From Variovorax sp. CAN15 (lineage in GTDB: Bacteria > Pseudomonadota > Gammaproteobacteria > Burkholderiales > Burkholderiaceae_C): 64,000 nucleotides of DNA. Within the stretch, counting starts at the first letter, position 1. Each line of letters begins with the position of its first letter. Below the pieces are notes generated by a model, which was given only the letters and a program-made list of their open reading frames with translations, was not told the origin of the DNA and did not search any database. The translations under genes were made by a program, and so were the position numbers. Shown one piece after another: positions 50,793 to 64,000 of this stretch. The DNA lies in the NCBI RefSeq assembly GCF_030462475.1, contig NZ_JASMRZ010000003.1:128894-192893 (forward strand). The letters are read 5' to 3'.

Positions 50793-50815
50793 GTATACGT
50801 TGAGTATACGTATAC
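50793..50815. promoter_or_regulatory. GTATAC operator cluster (GntR-type)
   Basis: Three GTATAC hexamers at 50793, 50804 and 50810; the last two make the perfect palindrome GTATACGTATAC. They sit in the 108-bp divergent spacer between the DHDPS-family and fused-dehydrogenase genes. FCD-type GntR regulators often bind GTATAC-like palindromes, so the regulator encoded at 45949 is the likely ligand-controlled repressor. Confidence 0.7.
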
Positions 50816-50862
50816 AATCTGGCGCGTCAACCGTAAGTTGACGTTCTTCCTTCGCACTGACC

Positions 50863-53811
50863 ATGAGCGCCAGACTGACCCACCCTTCCATTACCCCGGC
50901 CGGGCGCCCCGTGCGCTTCTGGTACGACGGTCAGCCCGTCGAGGGCCTGGAGGGTGAAACCATCGCGGCGGCGCTGGCGGCTGGCGGCATCAAGGCGATG
51001 CGCCACACCCGCGGCGGCGAGCGCCGGGGTCTTTATTGCGGCATGGGCGCATGCTTCGACTGCCTGGTCACCGTCGACGGGCAATCCAGCCAGCGTGCCT
51101 GCCTCACGAAGGTGGCCGATGGCCAGCAGGTGCGTTCGGCACAACCCGCCGGCACGCCCGACGACCCGCTGCAGCCGCTCACCCCCCAGGCCGGCGCCGA
51201 ACCCGAGCGCCGGCAGGTCGACGTGCTCGTCGTCGGCGCGGGCCCGGCCGGCCTTTCGGCCGCGCTCGCCGCACGCCGCGCCGGTGCGGGCGTGCTGGTG
51301 CTCGACGAGCGCCCGCAGTCCGGCGGCCAGTTCTACAAGCCGCTCGCGCCTTCGCACTCGGCGCCCTCCCCGGCCGACCGCCAGTTCGCTCAAGGCCTCG
51401 CGCTCGAGCACGAAGTCCGCGCCGCCGGTGTCGCCATTGCCCAGGGCGCACAGGTCTGGGCAGCCTTCTCTCCACGCGAAGTCGCCGCGCTCATCGACGG
51501 ACGAGCTTGTGCCATCAACTGCCGGCAACTCGTCATCGCCCCTGGCGCCTACGAGCGCCCCGTGCCCTTCCCCGGCTGGACCCTCCCCGGCGTGATGACC
51601 ACCGGCGCCGGCCAGACGCTCGCACGCGCATACCGCGTGGCGCCCGGCCGCCGTGTGGTGATCGCCGGCAACGGACCGCTCAACCTGCAGCTCGCTGCCG
51701 AGTTCCTTGCCGGCGGCGCCGAAGTCGTCGCGGTATTGGAATCGGCCCCGCGCCCTTCGCCGAAGCAATGGCGCCATCTGCTGGCCGCGGCGCGCACGGC
51801 CCCCGACTTGCTGCTCGACGGCTGGCGCTACCTGCGAAAACTGCGCGCCCACAAGGTGCCTGTGCTGTGGGAACACGCCGTCGTTTCCGCCGAAGGCTCC
51901 ACCGGATTGCACGCGGTGCAAGTAGCGCAGATCGACGCCCGGGGCCAGGCCATGCCCACGACGGCACGCCGCCTCGAAGCCGACACGCTCTGCCTCGGCT
52001 ACGGCTTCATCCCCTCCACCGAACTCGCGCGCATGCTCGGCTGCGAGCACCGCCTCGCGCCCCGCCATCTGGGCTACCTCGCAACCGTCACGCAGGAAGA
52101 CGGCGCCACCAGCCTGCCCGGCGTGTACGTGGTGGGCGATGGTGCCGACCTCGGCGGCTCCCGCGTCGCGCTCGCGCGCGGCACGCTGGCCGGCACCGCC
52201 GTGGCGCGCAACCTCGGCCTGCAGGCTCCCGAGCCCGGCGAGGCGACGGAAAAACTGCACCGTGCCGAATGCTTCCAGCAGGCGCTGTGGTCGATCTATG
52301 CACCGCCGCCCGTCAACCTCTCGGTGGTGCCCGACGAAACACTGCTGTGCCGCTGCGAGGAAATCACCTTCGGCTCCGTGCGCGAGCAGATCCGCGCCGG
52401 CAGCGACACGCTGGCCGCGCTCAAGCGCAACACCCGCCTCGGCATGGGCCGCTGCCAGGCGCGCTACTGCGCCGTCACCGCCGGCCGGCTGCTGACCGAG
52501 ATGACCGGCCGGCAGCCGCAGGTCGAGCAGTACTTCGCCCCGCGCCCGCCCGCCAAGCCGGTGCCGGCCGGCGCGCTCGGCTTCGAGAAACCCGAGTGGG
52601 GCGGCCACAAGCCCGCCATCACGCCCAATCTCGCGCGGCCGGTGGAACAGGCGCCGTTCGAGACCACGCTGCGCACCGACGTGCTGGTGATCGGCGCCGG
52701 CGTGCTCGGCTCCTGCCTCGGCTACTACCTGTCGAAGGCCGGCCAGGACGTGACGGTGGCCGACCGCGACGACATCAACCTGCAGGCCTCGGGCGCCAAC
52801 GCCGGCAGCCTGCACGTGCAGCTTCTCTCATTCGACTTCGGCGCCAAGGCGCAGGAAGGCGGCGGTCCGGCCGCGGCCACGCTGCCGCTCGGGCCGATGT
52901 CGGTGCGCCTGTGGCAGGAGATCGAGGCCGACTGCGGCGAAGACCTCGAAATCAAGATCACCGGCGGCCTCATGGTGGCCGACAGCGAAGCCGGCATGCG
53001 TTTTCTAGAAGCCAAGGCCGCGCTGGAGCGCAGCCACGGCATCGATGCGCAGGTGATCGACGGCGCCGAGCTGCGGCGCCTTTCGCCCGCGCTGTCCGGG
53101 CAGCTGCTGGGCGCCGAGCTCTGCCCCATGGAAGGCAAGATCAATCCGCTGCGCGCCACCTACGCGGTCGCGCGGCGTGCCCAGCAGCAAGGCGCGCGCA
53201 TGCTGCGCGGCTGCGACGTGCAGTCCATCGAAGCGCTGCCGGGCGAAGGCGGCGGCTTCGTCGTGCGCACATCGCGCGGCAGCATCCACGCAGGGCGCGT
53301 CGTGAATGCGAGCGGCGCGTGGTCGAGTGCGGTCGGCCGCATGCTGGGCGTGAACATCCCCGTCAAGGGCGCGCCGCTGCAGATGATCGTGACGGAGCCT
53401 GCGCCGCCGCTGGTCAACCACCTCGTCGCGCATGCCGATCGGCACCTGAGCCTCAAGCAGGCCGCCAGCGGCGGCCTCATCGTCGGCGGCGGCTGGACGG
53501 CCGCCTTCAACGAAGGCATGCGCCTCAACCGCGCCGAGCGCGAGAGCATCGAAGGCAATCTCTGGGTGGCCGGCCATGTGCTGCCGGCCGTGCGCGGGCT
53601 GCACATGGTGCGCTGCTGGGCCGGCATGAACGTGAACATCGACGGCGCGCCCATCCTCGGCGAAGTGCCGGGCCGCCCCGGCTTCTACAACGCCGTCACT
53701 TCCAACGGCTACACGCTCGCTCCCATCACCGCGCGGCTGGTCACCGACCTCATCGTGCGCGGCCGCACCGACATCGACATCAGCCCCTTCCTCATCGACC
53801 GCTTTCTCTGA
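50863..53811 (+). CDS. Fused amino-acid/opine dehydrogenase: HcnA-HcnB-HcnC-like single polypeptide
   Basis: A 982-residue protein joining three usually separate subunits. Residues 1-95: [2Fe-2S] domain like HcnA/OoxX with Cys59, Cys64, Cys67 and Cys80 ([10 protein letters not shown]). Residues 118-460: FAD/NAD(P)-binding subunit like HcnB/OoxA (GAGPAG at 125-130, [11 protein letters not shown]). Residues about 490-545: BFD-like [2Fe-2S] motif (Cys496, Cys498, Cys531, Cys536). Residues about 605-980: D-amino-acid-oxidase-like FAD subunit as in HcnC/OoxB (GAGVLG at 611-616, [15 protein letters not shown]). Relatives oxidise glycine, opines or D-hydroxyproline and pass electrons to the membrane. 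It should oxidise the amino group of the locus substrate. Confidence 0.9.
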   Translation: MSARLTHPSITPAGRPVRFWYDGQPVEGLEGETIAAALAAGGIKAMRHTRGGERRGLYCGMGACFDCLVTVDGQSSQRACLTKVADGQQVRSAQPAGTPDDPLQPLTPQAGAEPERRQVDVLVVGAGPAGLSAALAARRAGAGVLVLDERPQSGGQFYKPLAPSHSAPSPADRQFAQGLALEHEVRAAGVAIAQGAQVWAAFSPREVAALIDGRACAINCRQLVIAPGAYERPVPFPGWTLPGVMTTGAGQTLARAYRVAPGRRVVIAGNGPLNLQLAAEFLAGGAEVVAVLESAPRPSPKQWRHLLAAARTAPDLLLDGWRYLRKLRAHKVPVLWEHAVVSAEGSTGLHAVQVAQIDARGQAMPTTARRLEADTLCLGYGFIPSTELARMLGCEHRLAPRHLGYLATVTQEDGATSLPGVYVVGDGADLGGSRVALARGTLAGTAVARNLGLQAPEPGEATEKLHRAECFQQALWSIYAPPPVNLSVVPDETLLCRCEEITFGSVREQIRAGSDTLAALKRNTRLGMGRCQARYCAVTAGRLLTEMTGRQPQVEQYFAPRPPAKPVPAGALGFEKPEWGGHKPAITPNLARPVEQAPFETTLRTDVLVIGAGVLGSCLGYYLSKAGQDVTVADRDDINLQASGANAGSLHVQLLSFDFGAKAQEGGGPAAATLPLGPMSVRLWQEIEADCGEDLEIKITGGLMVADSEAGMRFLEAKAALERSHGIDAQVIDGAELRRLSPALSGQLLGAELCPMEGKINPLRATYAVARRAQQQGARMLRGCDVQSIEALPGEGGGFVVRTSRGSIHAGRVVNASGAWSSAVGRMLGVNIPVKGAPLQMIVTEPAPPLVNHLVAHADRHLSLKQAASGGLIVGGGWTAAFNEGMRLNRAERESIEGNLWVAGHVLPAVRGLHMVRCWAGMNVNIDGAPILGEVPGRPGFYNAVTSNGYTLAPITARLVTDLIVRGRTDIDISPFLIDRFL

Positions 53812-53816
53812 TCGCC

Positions 53817-55064
53817 ATGACCGATACCACCTCCCCGCGCGACACGCTGCGCGATTTCATCGACGCGCACTTCGACGAACAGGTCCGCACCCTCGCCGAG
53901 CTGGTGCGATGCCCTTCCGACAACCCGCCCGGCGATTGCGCCCCGCACGCCGAGCTCACCGCCCGCCTGCTCGAGGCGATGGGCTTCACGGTGGAGCGCC
54001 ACGAAGTACCCGCCGAATTCGCGGCCGCGCACGGCATGCGCAGCGTGACCAACCTGATCGTGCGCGAACGCTTCGGCGACGGCCCGGTGGTGGCGCTGAA
54101 CGCGCACGGCGACGTGGTCCCGCCCGGCGCGGGCTGGAGCGTCGATCCCTACGGCGGCGAGGTGCGCGACGGCTGGCTCTATGGGCGCGGCGCCGCCGTG
54201 TCGAAGTCGGACTTCACCACCTACGCCTTCGCGATGCGCGCACTCAAGCAGCTCGCGGCCTCGGGCACGCCGCTGGCCGGCAGCGTCGAGCTGCACCTGA
54301 CCTACGACGAGGAAACCGGCGGCATGACGGGGCCCGAATGGATCCTCTCCAAGGGCCTGAGCCGGCCCGACTTCGTGCTCTCCGCCGCCTTCTCGCACCA
54401 TGTCGTCGTGGCGCACAACGGCTGCCTGCACCTCGAAGTCGTCGTGCGCGGCACCTCGGCGCATGCCGCGCGGCCCGACACCGGCCACGACGCGATCGAG
54501 GCCGCGGCCACCCTGCTGCCCGCGCTCTACCGCTACCGCGACAGCCTCGCCGGCCGCCCCTCGCGCACGCCGGGCATCACCCATCCCACGATGGTGGTGG
54601 GCCTGATCGACGGCGGCATCAACACCAACGTGGTGTCCGACGTGCTGAGCCTGCGCATCGACCGGCGCATCGTGCCCGAGGAATCGCCCGAAGCCGTCGA
54701 GGCCGAACTGCGCGAGGTGATCGAGTCGGCCTGCCGCCCGCTGCCCGGCATCTCGGTGGAAATCCGCCAGATCCTGCTGGCCCGCCCTTTCGCGCCAGCG
54801 CCTGGCGCCGACGAGTTCGCCGCGCTGGTGTGCCGCGAGGCCAGCGAAGTCATGGGCAAGCCGGTCACGCCGATCGGCGTGCCGCTGTACACCGATGCGC
54901 GCCTCTACAGCGAGGCCGGCATTCCCACCGTGATGTACGGCGCCGGCCCCGAATCGCTGCTCGAAGCCAACGGGCACCGCGCCGACGAGCGCGTGCCGCT
55001 GGACGAACTGCGCAAGGCCACGCGCGTTGTCGCCAACACCCTGCACCGGCTGCTGACACGCTGA
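53817..55064 (+). CDS. M20 family metallopeptidase/deacylase (ArgE/DapE-like)
   Basis: A 415-residue M20 zinc hydrolase. Visible motifs are [10 protein letters not shown] with a His and Asp metal ligand, YDEETGG with the catalytic and metal Glu residues, and later [13 protein letters not shown] and a terminal [11 protein letters not shown] with the last His ligand. It removes an acyl or carbamoyl group from an amino acid. Next to a hydantoinase, it could act on an N-carbamoyl or N-acyl amino acid, supplying the amine to the fused dehydrogenase. ATG at 53817, 5 bp after the upstream stop; same operon. Confidence 0.87.
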   Translation: MTDTTSPRDTLRDFIDAHFDEQVRTLAELVRCPSDNPPGDCAPHAELTARLLEAMGFTVERHEVPAEFAAAHGMRSVTNLIVRERFGDGPVVALNAHGDVVPPGAGWSVDPYGGEVRDGWLYGRGAAVSKSDFTTYAFAMRALKQLAASGTPLAGSVELHLTYDEETGGMTGPEWILSKGLSRPDFVLSAAFSHHVVVAHNGCLHLEVVVRGTSAHAARPDTGHDAIEAAATLLPALYRYRDSLAGRPSRTPGITHPTMVVGLIDGGINTNVVSDVLSLRIDRRIVPEESPEAVEAELREVIESACRPLPGISVEIRQILLARPFAPAPGADEFAALVCREASEVMGKPVTPIGVPLYTDARLYSEAGIPTVMYGAGPESLLEANGHRADERVPLDELRKATRVVANTLHRLLTR

Positions 55065-55102
55065 ACCGGACTGCACCGGAGAAGAAAAGAGGAAGACGCA
55101 AC

Positions 55103-55837
<735 letters not shown>

Positions 55838-56017
55838 GGCTGGGTGCTCCGGTGGAGCGCGGTAGTTCTCGGATCCCCATAGCTTCATCCCGATGTGAGT
55901 GGTGCCGGGCAGACACTTCTTGTTTCACAAGGGTGATTGACTGTTACATTGCGTCGGCCGAATCGGCCTCGGCGGCCTTCGGCGTGAAGCAAGTTCAATT
56001 ACTCAATCGGAGGGATC

Positions 56018-56473
56018 TTGAGAAAAATCGCAGTTATTGCCTTGATGTCTGTCCTGTTCACGGGTTGTGCTTCCGTGAAGATGGAAAGTGCGGAGGCCTC
56101 GGCGCAGGCCAAGAAATTCTCGCCACCGTCGGCGGGTAATTCCGGTCTCTATGTCTATCGAGACAGCTTTGTCGGAAAGGCGCTCAAGAAGGACATCTGG
56201 GTCGACGGAAAGTGCCTCGGCGAGTCGGCGCCCGATGTGTTCTTCCGCACGGAGGTCGCAGGCGGCAAGGAGCACGAGATCGCGACGGAATCCGAGTTCT
56301 CGCCCAATACGCTCAAGCTGATGTTCGAGACGGGCAAGAACTACTTCGTGCGCCAATACATCAAGATGGGCGCTTTCGTGGGCGGCGCCAACCTTGAAGT
56401 GATGCCCGAGGCCGAGGGCAAGAAGGCGGTGGCGGCTTTGGGTCTCGCTACGCCGGGAACCTGCAGCAAGTAG
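56018..56473 (+). CDS. DUF2846-type lipoprotein
   Basis: A 151-residue lipoprotein with TTG start. The ribosome-binding site CGGAGGG precedes the TTG at 56018. The signal peptide [17 protein letters not shown] ends in a lipobox (LFTGC), so the protein is lipidated on Cys17. The mature part ([45 protein letters not shown]) matches the DUF2846 family of small lipoproteins of unknown function. The gene is noticeably less GC-rich and less codon-biased than its neighbours. It is isolated, ending at a convergent hairpin. Confidence 0.87.
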   Translation: MRKIAVIALMSVLFTGCASVKMESAEASAQAKKFSPPSAGNSGLYVYRDSFVGKALKKDIWVDGKCLGESAPDVFFRTEVAGGKEHEIATESEFSPNTLKLMFETGKNYFVRQYIKMGAFVGGANLEVMPEAEGKKAVAALGLATPGTCSK

Positions 56474-56481
56474 TCCGTCCG

Positions 56482-56509
56482 AACCCGCTCTCACGCGAGA
56501 GAGCGGGTT
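56482..56509. terminator. Bidirectional hairpin between the lipoprotein gene and gyrB
   Basis: AACCCGCTCTC-ACGCGA-GAGAGCGGGTT: 11-bp perfect arms between convergent genes. The T run is short on both strands, so termination efficiency is uncertain. Confidence 0.65.
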
Positions 56510-56560
56510 CAATGCGCGCTGCTGGCGACTTGGCCGCTGCAGCGTGCTTACACAACAGAA

Positions 56561-59230
<2,670 letters not shown>

Positions 59231-59265
59231 TCAAAAGCTCAATTCGCCGCCTCTTGAAAGCGCAA

Positions 59266-59285
59266 ACCCGCGGAGGGCCGCGGGC
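59266..59285 (-). other. Hairpin in the dnaN-gyrB spacer
   Basis: CCCGCGG-AGGG-CCGCGGG, 7-bp perfect stem 32 bp after the dnaN stop; on the minus strand it is followed by GGTTTGCGCTTTC. It may attenuate or uncouple gyrB from dnaN transcription. Confidence 0.5.
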
Positions 59286-59316
59286 TGTGTGCGCAAGGCG
59301 CTTCGGGGTCTGTCTG

Positions 59317-60423
59317 CTAGATACGCATCGGCATCACGACGTACTTGAAGGATGCGTTCTCGGGGATGGTTAACAAGGCCGAACTGTTGGAGTCGGCCAG
59401 ATCCAGCTTGACCATGTCCTGGTCCATGTTCGACAGCGCGTCGATCAGGTAGGTCACGTTGAAGCCGATTTCGATCGTGTCGCCACCGTAGTCGATGTCG
59501 AGTTCGTCCTGGGCTTCTTCCTGCTCGGCGTTGTTCGATGCGATGCGCAGCGTGCCCGGCTCGATGTTCAGGCGCACGCCCTTGAACTTCTCGCTGGTCA
59601 GGATTGCGGTGCGCTGCAGACTGGCCAAGAGCGGCGCGCGGCCCAGGGTGACGGTGTTCTTGTGGTTCTTGGGAATCACGCGGTTGTAGTCGGGGAACTT
59701 GCCTTCGACCAGCTTGGTGACGAACTCCATGCCGCCGAAGCTGAACTTGGCCTGGTTGTTCGCGAACTGCATCTCGATGGCGCCTTCGGCGTCGGACAAG
59801 AGGCGCTGCATTTCGAGCACGGTCTTGCGCGGCAGGATCACTTCCTGGCGCGGCACCTCGACGTCGAGCGTGGCCGACGAGAAGGCCAGGCGGTGGCCGT
59901 CGGTGGCCACCAGGCTCAGCTGCTTGCCTTCGGCAACGAACAGGATGCCGTTCAGGTAGTAGCGGATGTCGTGCACGGCCATCGCGAACGAGACCTGCGA
60001 GAGCAGGTCCTTCAGCGTCTTCTGCGGCACGCTGAACACGGGGCCGAAGTTGGCGGCTTCCTGCACCAGCGGGAAGTCTTCGGCGGGCAGCGACTGCAGC
60101 GTGAAGCGGCTCTTGCCGCCCTTGAGTACCAGCTTGCTGGCGCTGGATTCGAGGCTCACGGTCTGGTCGGCCGGCATGGTGCGCAGGATGTCGATCAGCT
60201 TGCGCGCGCCGATGGTGGTGGTGAAGCTGCCTTCGTCGCCACCGAGCTCGGCGGTGGTGCGGATCTGGATCTCGAGGTCGCTGGTGGTCAGCTGCAACTG
60301 GCCGCCGGTCTTGCGGATCAGCACGTTCGCCAGGATCGGCAAGGTGTGACGCCGCTCCACGATGCCCGCCACCGACTGTAGCGCGGCGAGGACCTTGTCC
60401 TGTGTTGCCTTCAAAACGATCAT
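59317..60423 (-). CDS. dnaN: DNA polymerase III beta subunit (sliding clamp)
   Basis: A 368-residue sliding clamp. It begins MIVLKATQDKVLAALQSVAGIVERRHTLPILANVLI and ends SFKYVVMPMRI, both conserved at the clamp ends; the hydrophobic cleft segments are recognisable (SSALLTIPENASFKYVVMPMRI). The dimer forms three domains per subunit and tethers Pol III to DNA. The ATG at 60423 follows a purine-rich GAGGAAGAAG. Located between dnaA and gyrB, the standard order. Confidence 0.97.
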   Translation of the reverse strand: MIVLKATQDKVLAALQSVAGIVERRHTLPILANVLIRKTGGQLQLTTSDLEIQIRTTAELGGDEGSFTTTIGARKLIDILRTMPADQTVSLESSASKLVLKGGKSRFTLQSLPAEDFPLVQEAANFGPVFSVPQKTLKDLLSQVSFAMAVHDIRYYLNGILFVAEGKQLSLVATDGHRLAFSSATLDVEVPRQEVILPRKTVLEMQRLLSDAEGAIEMQFANNQAKFSFGGMEFVTKLVEGKFPDYNRVIPKNHKNTVTLGRAPLLASLQRTAILTSEKFKGVRLNIEPGTLRIASNNAEQEEAQDELDIDYGGDTIEIGFNVTYLIDALSNMDQDMVKLDLADSNSSALLTIPENASFKYVVMPMRI

Positions 60424-60523
60424 GTCTTCTTCCTCTTCCTATCTCTTTGAATCAGCATGTAAGGTGCCATTCTCCGCTGTCGCGGGGGGCATCCCCGATG
60501 ACATCCGGCTTCTTCCCGACTGA

Positions 60524-61903
<1,380 letters not shown>

Positions 61904-61953
61904 GGGCGTATGGAAAAGTGAAGGGACCCTCGGGCATTTTTTGGTATAGGTAT

Positions 61954-61962
61954 TGTGGATAT
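61954..61962 (-). promoter_or_regulatory. DnaA box (one mismatch) in the dnaA leader
   Basis: TGTGGATAT, one mismatch to the complement of TTATCCACA, 51 bp upstream of the dnaA start. Likely autoregulatory site. Confidence 0.55.
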
Positions 61963-62003
61963 TCTCTGCTGGAAGGCGCCCGGCATTCTAACTTGTCAAA
62001 ACC

Positions 62004-62012
62004 TTATCCACA
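62004..62012 (+). promoter_or_regulatory. DnaA box (perfect) upstream of dnaA
   Basis: TTATCCACA in the divergent dnaA-rpmH spacer, about 100 bp before dnaA. The spacer has no AT-rich unwinding-like stretch, so this reads as a dnaA regulatory site rather than an origin. Confidence 0.7.
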
Positions 62013-62054
62013 CGCCGGCAAGTGTGTCGAAAGGCCCGCAAATCTGCTCGAAGA

Positions 62055-62083
62055 TTGTTCCGGGGGCCAATGTTTGCGATAAT
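62055..62083 (+). promoter_or_regulatory. Promoter of rpmH
   Basis: TTGTTC (-35, 62055-62060), 17-bp spacer, GATAAT (-10, 62078-62083). Predicted start about 62090 with a 5' leader of about 130 nt before the rpmH ATG at 62222. Confidence 0.6.
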
Positions 62084-62221
62084 TGCGGGTTTCCCTGAAA
62101 ACCTCTTTGCGTCTTTCGGGGGCCATCCGAAACACGCCCGCCCCGGCGCCTCGCAGGTACTTCAGGCTTTCAAATGTGAAAGCGCGAAGGGCCAGCGCGA
62201 ACAGGGAATTAGGAAATCACC

Positions 62222-62356
62222 ATGAAACGCACCTACCAAGCATCCAAAGTCCGCCGCGCCCGTACCCACGGCTTCCTGGTCCGCATGAAGACCCGCGGCG
62301 GCCGCGCCGTCATCAACGCACGCCGCGCCAAGGGCCGCAAGCGCCTGGCCGTCTGA
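62222..62356 (+). CDS. rpmH: 50S ribosomal protein L34
   Basis: A 44-residue ribosomal protein ([19 protein letters not shown] ... [11 protein letters not shown]), too short for the ORF track. All residues of the L34 consensus core are present. Structural protein of the 50S subunit. The ribosome-binding site AGGAAATCACC precedes the ATG. First gene of the rightward rpmH-rnpA-yidD-yidC cluster. Confidence 0.98.
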   Translation: MKRTYQASKVRRARTHGFLVRMKTRGGRAVINARRAKGRKRLAV

Positions 62357-62457
62357 CGGCAGCTCACCTGCCGTTGCCAGCAGCCGACCCGTCAGCGCCA
62401 GCTCCATCCGCCGGGGCTTCCGGCCCGGGCAGGCATGACACAAGCGGCCCGGCTTCC

Positions 62458-62877
62458 ATGCAGCGGCTCAAGTCCCGCGCGCAATTCCAGGCCGTCCTCG
62501 CAGGTGCCACCGTGGCGCGCACTGCTCATTTCGCATTGCACCGCTGTGCGCTCGATCTCGCATCGAGCGCACAGCCGTTGTTCGCGTCCGACGACGTCTG
62601 GCTGGGTGCCATGGTGCCCAAGCGCTGGGCGCGTCGCGCCGTCACGCGCAATGCCATCAAGCGCCAGATCTATTCCGTGAGCGCGCAGTCGGGCGCCGCC
62701 CTGCCCCGTGCCGCGCACGTAGTGCGGCTGCGCGCGGGCTTCGATCGCAAGGAATTCGTGAGCGCCTCTTCGGACAAGCTCAAGGCAGCCGTGCGCGCCG
62801 AACTCCAGCAGCTGCTGGCACGTGCCGCGCGCGCTCCCGCGGCCCCTCCTGCCCCTCCTCCTCCTTTTTCGTCATGA
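62458..62877 (+). CDS. rnpA: Ribonuclease P protein component
   Basis: A 139-residue basic protein that forms RNase P with the M1 RNA to process tRNA 5' ends. The N-terminus MQRLKSRAQFQAVLAGATVARTAHFALH and the motif PKRWARRAVTRNAIKRQIY (the conserved K-R-x-x-x-R-A-V-x-R-N-x-x-K-R core) are characteristic. The C-terminus is Ala/Pro-rich and longer than in E. coli. The ATG at 62458 is used; longer readings through 62083 are not supported. Stop overlaps the yidD ATG. Confidence 0.93.
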   Translation: MQRLKSRAQFQAVLAGATVARTAHFALHRCALDLASSAQPLFASDDVWLGAMVPKRWARRAVTRNAIKRQIYSVSAQSGAALPRAAHVVRLRAGFDRKEFVSASSDKLKAAVRAELQQLLARAARAPAAPPAPPPPFSS

Positions 62878-63161
62878 AACGCCTGCTGATCGGCTTCGTG
62901 AAGGCCTACCGCCTGCTGCTGAGCCCTTGGCTCGGCCAGTCGTGCCGCTTCACGCCGACCTGCTCCGTGTATTCGATCGAGGCGCTGGAGGTGCATGGCG
63001 CGCTCAAGGGCAGCTATCTCACCCTGCACCGCATCGCGCGCTGCCAGCCCTGGTGCCAGGGCGGCCACGATCCGGTCCCGCCGAAATCGCAGCGTCGCAC
63101 TGACCGGTCAGGATCGCTGTTTTCGTCTCTTCTCTCTTCCGACAAGAAGTCTTCGTCATGA
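62874..63161 (+). CDS. yidD: Membrane protein insertion efficiency factor YidD
   Basis: A 95-residue YidD. Conserved motifs are LIGFVKAYRLLLSPWLGQSCRFTPTCSVYSIEALEVHG and LTLHRIARCQPWCQGGHDPVP, with the invariant Cys residues. It assists YidC in inserting inner-membrane proteins. It overlaps rnpA by ATGA and yidC by ATGA. Confidence 0.96.
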   Translation: MKRLLIGFVKAYRLLLSPWLGQSCRFTPTCSVYSIEALEVHGALKGSYLTLHRIARCQPWCQGGHDPVPPKSQRRTDRSGSLFSSLLSSDKKSSS

Positions 63162-64000
63162 ACGATATCCGCCGCACGATACTGTGGGTGATTTTTGGTT
63201 TCTCGCTGGTGCTGCTGTGGGACCAATGGCAGGTCTTCAACGGCAACAAGCCGACCTTCCTGCCGTCGACCAAGCCGGCCGCCACGGCCGCCGCTCCCGC
63301 AACCACCGCTTCCGCAGCCAACAGCAACGGCGTGCCTGCCGCATCCGGTAGCGGCAACGCGGGCGCGGTGCCCACGCAGGCCGTCGCGGCCGCGCCGCGC
63401 GAGCAGGTCAACGTGACCACCGACCTGTTCAAGGCGAGCATCGACAGCGAAGGCGCCACGGTCAACCACCTCGAGCTGCGCAAGTACGACGAAGCCGACC
63501 GCACCAAGCACGTAGTGCTGTTCGAAAACGGCTCGCCCGCCACTCGCTACGTCGCGCAGACCGGCCTGCTGAACCAGGTCGACACCGGCGAGCGCTTCCC
63601 GAACCACCTGACGCAGATGACGCCCCGGACCGGCCCGCGCGAGATGGCCGATGGCCAGAACACGCTGGAAGTGAGCTTCGAAAGCGCTCCCGTCGGCGGC
63701 CTGAAGTACGTCAAGACCTATGTGTTCCACCGCGGCGAGTACACCATCGGCGTGCGCCACGAAGTGGTCAACACCAGCGACCAGCCCCGCGATGCGCAGC
63801 TCTACCTGCAGCTGCAGCGCCACGGCACCGTGGCCGCCGGCACCATGTTCGGCACCAACACCTTCACCGGCCCGGCCGCGTACACCAACGAGAAGAAGTT
63901 CCACAAGCTCGACTTCAAGGACATCGCCAAGGGCAAGGTCGAGCCGCCTCCTGCGGCCAACGACGGCTGGATCGCGATGGTGCAGCACTACTTCGTGTCG
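63158..64000 (+). CDS. yidC: Membrane protein insertase YidC, 5' part
   Basis: The first 281 codons of YidC, cut by the right edge. It opens with MNDIRRTILWVIFGFSLVLLWDQWQVFNG, the N-terminal membrane helix, followed by an Ala/Pro-rich stretch and the start of the large periplasmic domain (VNVTTDLFKASIDSEGATVNHLELRKYDEAD, VKTYVFHRGEYTIGVRHEV). Typical full length is about 550-560. The insertase domain lies beyond the window. Confidence 0.97.
   Translation, partial: MNDIRRTILWVIFGFSLVLLWDQWQVFNGNKPTFLPSTKPAATAAAPATTASAANSNGVPAASGSGNAGAVPTQAVAAAPREQVNVTTDLFKASIDSEGATVNHLELRKYDEADRTKHVVLFENGSPATRYVAQTGLLNQVDTGERFPNHLTQMTPRTGPREMADGQNTLEVSFESAPVGGLKYVKTYVFHRGEYTIGVRHEVVNTSDQPRDAQLYLQLQRHGTVAAGTMFGTNTFTGPAAYTNEKKFHKLDFKDIAKGKVEPPPAANDGWIAMVQHYFVS

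Noticed and set aside
61904-62221. Classic oriC position between dnaA and rpmH
   Set aside because: Only two DnaA boxes, no AT-rich unwinding region or trio repeat; kept as a dnaA regulatory region, while 19.87-20.24 kb is preferred. Not excluded without skew or depth data.

Overview
The window is 64 kb of high-GC DNA (about two thirds G+C by eye). Gene content and protein families point to a betaproteobacterium of the Comamonadaceae, most like Variovorax; that placement is recognition, not a computed result. The sequence is nearly all tightly packed coding. I see no rRNA, tRNA, CRISPR array, prophage or insertion sequence. The right end is the conserved dnaA neighbourhood: gyrB, dnaN and dnaA run left, while rpmH, rnpA, yidD and yidC run right. 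The left edge carries the 5' part of mnmG.

Layout from left to right. 0-9.3 kb: mnmG, a transglutaminase/DUF1328 pair, a glutathione transferase, an enoyl-CoA hydratase overlapping an AtuA-like protein with a serine-repeat linker, an old yellow enzyme, RidA, an acetyltransferase and a VOC-DUF4440 fusion. 9.3-15.7 kb: a TctDE-like two-component system, then hydrolase, acyl carrier protein, ketosynthase and sterol-desaturase-type genes that look like a small lipid pathway. 15.7-18.7 kb: copper homeostasis (copA, copZ, cueR) with a textbook CueR promoter. 18.8-22.7 kb: a TerB-like gene, a 570-bp AT-richer intergenic region that looks like a replication origin, then creB and creC. 22.7-29.6 kb: a desaturase, an anchored hypothetical protein, and an operon creD - GH3 hexosaminidase - PBP1A behind a consensus CreB tag. 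29.7-35.4 kb: a VIT/VWA protein with a sorting-type C-terminus, an exosortase, an EpsI-like partner, a GT51 transglycosylase and an acetyltransferase. 35.4-45.9 kb: pirin, a Spy/CpxP-like protein, the ybhP-clsB-ybhN phospholipid operon, a phasin-like protein, a phosphoesterase, two tandem paralogous periplasmic proteins and an EamA transporter. 45.9-55.8 kb: a divergent catabolic locus (GntR regulator, hydantoinase, polar amino-acid ABC transporter, DHDPS-family lyase, a 982-residue fused dehydrogenase, M20 amidohydrolase). 56-64 kb: a lipoprotein and the replication/translation housekeeping block.

The most interesting points are: (i) an origin-like element at about 19.87-20.24 kb with two perfect DnaA boxes, a DnaA-trio-like CTA repeat and AT-rich DNA, some 40 kb from dnaA and flanked by an inverted pair of about 90-bp dispersed repeats; (ii) a predicted CreBC regulon joining CreD to peptidoglycan synthesis and turnover enzymes; (iii) a single polypeptide combining all three subunits of the HcnABC/opine-oxidase/D-hydroxyproline-dehydrogenase type, inside a GntR-controlled catabolic locus with a GTATAC operator; (iv) an exosortase locus whose likely substrate is a VIT/VWA protein; (v) a copA promoter whose spacing predicts a leaderless mRNA. 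No search or computation could be run, so these rest on reading the sequence and on family knowledge.
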